The notes under the pieces are model-generated. The model ran no database searches and had not been told where the DNA came from. It worked only from the letters and a program-made list of their open reading frames with translations. Made by a program: the position numbers and the translations under genes. Shown in pieces: positions 5,204 through 8,852 of a stretch of DNA of 8,852 nt (position 1 is its first letter; each line of letters starts with the position of its first letter). The stretch is from DATKCJ01 sp035513275 (GTDB taxonomy: Bacteria > Verrucomicrobiota > Verrucomicrobiia > Opitutales > Opitutaceae): assembly GCA_035513275.1 (NCBI GenBank), contig DATKCJ010000034.1:1-8852 (forward strand), given 5' to 3'.

Positions 5204-5980
5204 TCAGGCCTTCTTCTCTTCCTCCTCTGGCTCCATCGCCTCGACGTAGAGCTCATTCACGACGTCCCAGTTCACGAGTTTCCAGAATGCGCCGATGTAA
5301 TCCGCGCGACGATTCTGGTAATGCAAGTAGTAGGCATGCTCCCAGACGTCGAGGCCTAGGATCGGCGTCGCACCCGACATGAGCGGCGAGTCTTGATTGG
5401 CAGTCGAGTGAGCGACGAGGTCGCCGTTGACGAGGCTCAACCAGCCCCAGCCGCTGCCGAAATGCCGCGTGGCCGCTGATGTGAGTTCGGCATGCATCCC
5501 CTCGAATCCACCGAAGGTTTCTTCGATCGCCGCGGCCACCTTCCCCACCGGTCCGTTCGCACCGCTAGGTTTCAAAATTCGCCAGAAGAGCGAGTGGTTG
5601 ACGTGCCCGCCGACATTGTTGCGCACGATCGTGCGGATCGAATCTGGCACGGTGTTGATGTTCTTGAGAATCTCCTCCGGCCCTTTCGCAAGAAGCTCCG
5701 GGTAGGACGCGAGCGCCTTGTTCGAATTGTCCACGTAGGCTTGGTGGTGCTTCGTGTGGTGGATTTCCATCGTGCGCGCATCGATGTGCGGCTCGAGCGC
5801 TTCGTAGGCGAAGCCAAGCGGCGGGAGTTTGAACTCTGTCGTGGCGGCTGGCGCTGTGGCCGCCATTTGCGCGCCCGCGCGATTTGCGGCGAAGGCCCCG
5901 AGACTGACAGCGGCAGCGCCTGCTCCAAGCCGGGCGATGGCTTCACGACGAGAAAGAGTGTGGGTGTCTTTCGGATTCAT
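5204..5980 (-). CDS. sodA: Tat-exported Mn-type superoxide dismutase
   Basis: 258 residues. Residues 1-39 look like a twin-arginine signal: SRREAIARL at 10-18, then a Gly/Ala hydrophobic stretch to about 32 and a likely cleavage after AGA near residue 37. The rest is a full Fe/Mn superoxide dismutase: MEIHHTKHH near 71-79, GGHVNHSLFW near 124-133, GSGWGWL near 175-181, and DVWEHAYYLHYQNRR near 211-225. The metal ligands are His74, His129, Asp211 and His215. Gly at 125 together with Gln196 in NQDSPLM places the active-site Gln as in Mn enzymes. It converts superoxide to O2 and H2O2, here probably outside the cytoplasm. The C-terminal acidic-basic tail (EPEEEEKKA) is extra. The start ATG is needed to give the Tat signal; no Shine-Dalgarno is visible. 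Upstream, 57 bases separate it from the nucleotidyltransferase gene. Confidence 0.95.
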   Translation of the reverse strand: MNPKDTHTLSRREAIARLGAGAAAVSLGAFAANRAGAQMAATAPAATTEFKLPPLGFAYEALEPHIDARTMEIHHTKHHQAYVDNSNKALASYPELLAKGPEEILKNINTVPDSIRTIVRNNVGGHVNHSLFWRILKPSGANGPVGKVAAAIEETFGGFEGMHAELTSAATRHFGSGWGWLSLVNGDLVAHSTANQDSPLMSGATPILGLDVWEHAYYLHYQNRRADYIGAFWKLVNWDVVNELYVEAMEPEEEEKKA

Positions 5981-6037
5981 GGTTTCGCGACTCTAGCACA
6001 CGATCGCGGAATTCACACCCGAAAGGATGCGTGCGAT

Positions 6038-6532
6038 TTACCCAGATTCTGCTGCGGCCTTCCGCTTCGCGGCTATCGCCTGCAGTTCCTTCGCGACCAA
6101 AAGATCCTTCTCCCTTCCGACCGCTTCCTTCGCCTTGATCAGAGCCTCCAGCGAAATGACGCGACAGGTTCGCCCAAACAGAGGTATCTCAATCGAGTTT
6201 TGCACCAGTTCCTCGTATGCTCCGATTCCGAGAACATCGCCGAGAACATCGACAGCCCCGGCGTCTGTCTCCAAGTGGACATTCAGGAGCCGGCTATCGT
6301 CGCCCGGGTGATGGAGGAATGACAGCTTCTTCGGGGTCATTCGATGAACGGGATTTAGGTCAGACAGAGCCTGGCGAAGCTTCGCGAAATTCTCCGGACT
6401 CATCACCGCGCAGATATCCAGGTCGCGCGTTACATATGAGGAACCATGCAGGACCCCCGCGAAGCCGCCAATCACCACAAACTCCAGCCCGGCGTCAGCT
6501 AACCTCTGGAGAAGAAGGCGAAGACTCTTCAT
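6038..6532 (-). CDS. Minimal nucleotidyltransferase-fold protein (AbiEii/MNT-like)
   Basis: A 164-residue protein of the DNA polymerase beta-type nucleotidyltransferase superfamily. The core motif is VVIGGFAGVLHGSSY then TRDLDICA: GG at 22-23, acidic pair Asp38-x-Asp40, and a likely third acidic residue, Asp95, in GAVDVLGD. All three catalytic carboxylates therefore seem present. The C-terminal SLEALIKAKEAVGREKDLL segment is typical of small stand-alone members near DUF6036 and AbiEii-type proteins. Such proteins can transfer AMP or other nucleotides to a protein or RNA target, sometimes within toxin-antitoxin pairs; its substrate is not predictable. Its start overlaps the end of the upstream small gene by 38 bases and has a good Shine-Dalgarno (GGGAG, 6-base spacing), the only clear one in this window. 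The next gene downstream is sodA. No HEPN partner is seen. Confidence 0.85.
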   Translation of the reverse strand: MKSLRLLLQRLADAGLEFVVIGGFAGVLHGSSYVTRDLDICAVMSPENFAKLRQALSDLNPVHRMTPKKLSFLHHPGDDSRLLNVHLETDAGAVDVLGDVLGIGAYEELVQNSIEIPLFGRTCRVISLEALIKAKEAVGREKDLLVAKELQAIAAKRKAAAESG

Positions 6533-6689
6533 GGACCGCTCCCGCTCTCCTCAATGCCAAGGCTAATTCCAGCGCCGAATCGTGCTGCAAAACGCGCTCC
6601 TCGTAGGACAGCGCCAGGTTTGCATCCAGCATATCGAGATCGATCCCGGCCTTGCGGGCTTCCTCGAGGGCTTTGGCTGGATCGTCCAT
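6495..6689 (-). CDS. Small unknown protein coupled to the nucleotidyltransferase
   Basis: A 64-residue protein, rich in Leu, Ala and Glu and probably helical. Its central part is GIDLDMLDANLALSYEERV followed by LQHDSALELALALRRAG; I recall similar small proteins encoded next to nucleotidyltransferase genes but can assign no function. No cysteine, signal peptide or membrane segment is visible. The ATG at 6687-6689 is chosen because the open frame continues upstream into gatB, where the translation is an out-of-frame shadow of gatB. No Shine-Dalgarno precedes it. It ends inside the nucleotidyltransferase gene (38-base overlap), which suggests coupled translation and joint function. It starts 62 bases after the gatB stop. 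It could be an antitoxin or regulatory partner, but this is inference from arrangement only. Confidence 0.72.
   Translation of the reverse strand: MDDPAKALEEARKAGIDLDMLDANLALSYEERVLQHDSALELALALRRAGAVHEESSPSSPEVS
6539..6552 (-). promoter_or_regulatory. Shine-Dalgarno of the nucleotidyltransferase gene, inside the upstream small gene
   Basis: On the minus strand this reads GAGGAGAGCGGGAG, ending 6 bases before the ATG at 6532. GGGAG has good spacing, and a second purine run, GAGGAG, lies just upstream. It fixes the start of the nucleotidyltransferase. It also lies within the coding sequence of the small upstream protein, so the two are probably translated together. No other visible start in this window has a comparable site. 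Confidence 0.7.
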
Positions 6690-6751
6690 AGGACAAACGA
6701 TGTGCAATCTGGGAACCGCCGCAAAGCCAGAAACCGCGACGGGACCGAAAA

Positions 6752-8200
6752 CTAATCCTCCGCCAGTATCCGCCTCATGATCTCGTCGACGACACGCGGG
6801 TTCGCCTTGCCCTTGCTCTGCTTCATCACGAAGCCCTTGAGTGAGTTGATCGCGACTTCCTTGCCGGCCTTGAAGTCCGCGACGGCTGCGGGATTGCCGG
6901 CGATCGCCTGACGCGCCCAAGTCTCGAGTTCGACGGTGTCGGTGCTCTGGCGCAGACCCTTGCGCTCGACGATCGCGCCGGGCTCTTCGCCGGTCTTGAA
7001 CATCTCCGAGAGCACCTCGCGCGCGAGGCCGACCGAAAGCGCTCCCTCGTCGACAAGCGAGACCAGCGCCGCGAGTTTCGCGGGACGAACCTTCGAGTCA
7101 GCGATCCCGACACCGACCGCCGAGAGTTCCTTGAGCAGATCGTTCGCGATCCAGTTCGCCGCGTCGAGGGGCTTCTTTACTCCTTTCGCTGCTTCCTCAA
7201 AAAATTCGCACAGCGCGCGGTCGGGCACGAACACCGACGTGACCGTGTAAGGTAGCGCGTATTGCTCCATGAACCGGCGCTGGCGGTCGTAGGGCAGTTC
7301 GGGGCATTCAGCCTGCAATCGTGAATTCCACGCCTCGTCGACCACGACCGGCATCAGGTCGGGATCGGGGAAGTATCGATAGTCGTGCGCCATCTCTTTC
7401 GACCGTTGCGAGACCGACATCCCGGTCTCGCCATCGTAGCCGCGAGTCTCCTGCACGATCGTGCCGCCTGACTCGACGACCGCGATCTGCCGCGCGATCT
7501 CGTGAGTGATGCCGGCGCGGACGAATGAGATTGAGTTGAGATTTTTCAACTCGACCTTCGTGCCGAGCGCGGTCGCGCCGACCGGCCGGATCGATACGTT
7601 GGCGTCGCAACGCATCTGGCCCTTCTCCATGTCGCAATCGGAGATGCCGCCGTTGACGAGCGCCATCCGCAGCGATGTCAGAAACGCGAACGCTTCGTCG
7701 GCCGTGTGCATGGCTGGCTCCGAGACGATTTCCATAAGCGGCGTGCCCGCGCGGTTGAGGTCGACGAGCGAGTCTACGGTCGCGTGGGTGAGCTTCCCGA
7801 CGTCTTCCTCGAGGTGAATTCGCGTCAGCGGGATGCTCTTGTGCTCGCCCATCACATTGCGGGACGGACCGGGCATCTCGATTTCCACGCTTCCGCCCGT
7901 GCAGAACGGCTGGTCGAATTGCGAGATCTGGTAGTTCTTCGGCGAGTCGGGATAGAAATAGTTCTTCCGGTCGAACTTGCTCACAGGCGCGATCGCACAG
8001 CCAAGCATCAGGCCCGACTTGATGATCGCATCGATCGCCGCGAGGTTCGGCACAGGCAGCGCGCCGGGCAGCCCGAGAACGGTCGGATCGGTCAATGTGT
8101 TCTCCGCGTAGCCGTAGCCCGCGCCGACAGACGAAAACATCTTCGACCGCGTGCGAACCTGCACGTGGACCTCGAGTCCGATGACTGCTTCGTAATTCAT
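6752..8200 (-). CDS. gatB: Asp-tRNA(Asn)/Glu-tRNA(Gln) amidotransferase subunit B
   Basis: 482 residues, full length for GatB. With GatA and GatC it forms the transamidosome, which converts Glu-tRNA(Gln) and/or Asp-tRNA(Asn) to the amide forms. GatB binds the tRNA and performs the ATP-dependent activation of the side-chain carboxylate. Family segments in order: YEAVIGLEVHVQ at 3-14; KFDRKNYFYPDSPKNY at 75-90; EEDVGKLTH near 131-139; LNRAGTPLMEIVSEP at 148-162; GQMRCDANVSIRP near 194-206; VELKNLNS at 216-223; and AHDYRYFPDPDLMPV at 271-285. The last part, about 330-482, is the helical GatB/YqeY-type domain contacting the tRNA elbow. The start ATG fits the family N-terminus exactly but has no Shine-Dalgarno; a long inverted repeat ends 14 bases upstream. 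It lies downstream of gatA on the same strand. Confidence 0.97.
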   Translation of the reverse strand: MNYEAVIGLEVHVQVRTRSKMFSSVGAGYGYAENTLTDPTVLGLPGALPVPNLAAIDAIIKSGLMLGCAIAPVSKFDRKNYFYPDSPKNYQISQFDQPFCTGGSVEIEMPGPSRNVMGEHKSIPLTRIHLEEDVGKLTHATVDSLVDLNRAGTPLMEIVSEPAMHTADEAFAFLTSLRMALVNGGISDCDMEKGQMRCDANVSIRPVGATALGTKVELKNLNSISFVRAGITHEIARQIAVVESGGTIVQETRGYDGETGMSVSQRSKEMAHDYRYFPDPDLMPVVVDEAWNSRLQAECPELPYDRQRRFMEQYALPYTVTSVFVPDRALCEFFEEAAKGVKKPLDAANWIANDLLKELSAVGVGIADSKVRPAKLAALVSLVDEGALSVGLAREVLSEMFKTGEEPGAIVERKGLRQSTDTVELETWARQAIAGNPAAVADFKAGKEVAINSLKGFVMKQSKGKANPRVVDEIMRRILAED

Positions 8201-8214
8201 GAGACGGAATGATC

Positions 8215-8287
8215 ACCACGAAACACACGAAATACACGAAAGGCCCAGACCTTCCGGAAATTTAGTGTGTTTCGTGTGTTTCGTGGT
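8215..8287. repeat. CACGAAA-type periodic repeat as a long inverted pair between gatA and gatB
   Basis: The left arm (8215-8241) reads ACCACGAAACACACGAAA then TACACGAAA, with CACGAAA every 9 bases. The right arm (8261-8287) is its inverse with 25 of 27 positions matching. The loop of 19 bases contains TTCCGGAA. The element begins one base after the gatA stop codon (gene direction) and ends 14 bases before the gatB ATG, so it makes up most of the intercistronic space. In the gatAB transcript it would form a long stem with two mismatches. There is no T-run that would mark a terminator. Confidence 0.75.
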
Positions 8288-8288
8288 T

Positions 8289-8852
8289 TCACAAATCCGG
8301 ATGCCGCGTGTGCCACTCGTGGGCTCGTTCGTATTCGTGGGCGATGCGGAGGAGGCCCGCTTCGCCGAGGGGCTGACCGATCAGGTGCAGTCCGATTGGG
8401 AGCCCGGCCGATGAGAACCCGCACGGGATGCTCATCGCGGGCAAACCGGCCAGGTTCACGCCGATCGTGAAGATGTCGGAGAGATACATCTTCATCGGAT
8501 CGTCGGTCTTCTCGCCTACCTTGAAGGCAGGAGTCGGCGCAACAGGCGTGAGGATGGCGTCGACCTCGCCAAACGCCTTGAGAAAATCGTTCCGGATCAG
8601 AGTCCGCACCTTCTGCGCGCGCAAGTAGTAGGCGTCGTAGTAACCGCTAGAGAGCACATGGGTGCCGAGGATCACGCGGCGCTTCACTTCCTGCCCAAAT
8701 CCCTCGGCGCGCGAACGCGCGGTCATCGTGATCACATCGCCTGCGCCCTGCGCGCGGTGACCGTAGCGCACGCCATCATAGCGCGAGAGGTTCGAGGAAC
8801 ACTCTGCTGTCGCGACGATGTAGTAGGCCGACACGCAGTGCTCCGTGTGCGG
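8289..8852 (-). CDS. gatA: Asp-tRNA(Asn)/Glu-tRNA(Gln) amidotransferase subunit A, C-terminal part (partial)
   Basis: The 3' end of gatA; the gene continues past the right edge of the window. The frame is open to 8852, giving about 187 residues that begin PHTEHCVSAYYIVATAECSS. It is an amidase-signature enzyme that releases ammonia from glutamine for the GatCAB transamidation. The visible part has the GatA segment NLSRYDGVRYGHR, with the Arg and Asp region known to bind the substrate amide. It also has VKRRVILGTHVLSSGYYDAYY, the DAILTPVAPTPAF segment, and LAGLPAMSIPCGFSSAGLPIG near the C-terminus. The catalytic Ser-cisSer-Lys triad lies upstream, outside the window. A GTG at 8832-8834 is an internal Val codon, not the start. 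gatB follows after a repeat-filled spacer of 88 bases. Confidence 0.95.
   Translation of the reverse strand, partial: PHTEHCVSAYYIVATAECSSNLSRYDGVRYGHRAQGAGDVITMTARSRAEGFGQEVKRRVILGTHVLSSGYYDAYYLRAQKVRTLIRNDFLKAFGEVDAILTPVAPTPAFKVGEKTDDPMKMYLSDIFTIGVNLAGLPAMSIPCGFSSAGLPIGLHLIGQPLGEAGLLRIAHEYERAHEWHTRHPDL

Noticed and set aside
5981..6037. A sigma-70-type promoter for sodA
   Set aside because: A TAGAGT hexamer lies upstream of the start, but no acceptable -35 element is found at the right spacing.
5492..6322. A 276-codon + strand frame opposite sodA and the nucleotidyltransferase gene
   Set aside because: It spans two well-supported minus-strand genes and the gap between them. The composition is Arg-rich and no motif is recognisable.
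6690..6920. A longer N-terminus for the 64-residue protein, starting inside gatB
   Set aside because: The upstream part is out-of-frame gatB sequence with shadow composition. The ATG at 6689 gives a compact, plausible protein.
7308..8237. A 309-codon minus-strand frame overlapping gatB
   Set aside because: It is an out-of-frame reading of gatB. The gatB frame carries all the family motifs and this one does not.

Overview
The window is GC-rich and most likely comes from a member of the Verrucomicrobiota, possibly an Opitutae-like lineage (the family level is a guess). The best evidence is a gene (3974..4411) that resembles the Minf_1886 / Verrucomicrobia-Planctomycete-restricted protein family. 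The dense, varied short intergenic repeats and the near absence of Shine-Dalgarno sequences at the visible starts are compatible with this but do not prove it.

Layout. On the + strand, the 3' end of a TlyA-type rRNA 2'-O-methyltransferase gene is followed, with only a hairpin between, by a complete NAD kinase gene (nadK). All other genes lie on the - strand. Reading in their direction (right to left) they are: the 3' end of gatA; gatB, with an almost all-repeat spacer in between; a 64-residue unknown protein overlapping a minimal nucleotidyltransferase gene; a Tat-exported Mn-type superoxide dismutase; a thioredoxin-fold [2Fe-2S] ferredoxin; the Minf_1886-like protein; and a two-domain M16 metallopeptidase that converges on nadK.

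Most genes are housekeeping: charged-tRNA transamidation (GatCAB), NADP synthesis, rRNA methylation, oxidative stress defence and proteolysis. The accessory part is the small-protein/nucleotidyltransferase pair at 6038..6689, which looks like a translationally coupled toxin-antitoxin-style or regulatory module of unknown role.

The most striking content is between the genes. The gaps at 1069..1280, 3831..3973, 4412..4624, 5018..5203 and 8201..8288 all hold short repeats, usually as inverted pairs. Three kinds of arm begin with GTAG followed by a palindrome, which is the REP/REPIN signature: two heterologous-arm REPINs in tandem, two REPINs of a second family (one carrying a nested third-family REP), and a REP arm that has become the C-terminal coding tail of the ferredoxin. 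Three further families are built on 9-10 nt periodic words (CACGAAA, CACAGAG, CGCTAAT), two of them as inverted pairs. No RAYT transposase, tRNA, rRNA, CRISPR array or complete mobile element is visible, so any mobilising enzyme would have to act from elsewhere in the genome. I found no single large undescribed system. The repeats and the small-protein/nucleotidyltransferase pair are the leads worth following.
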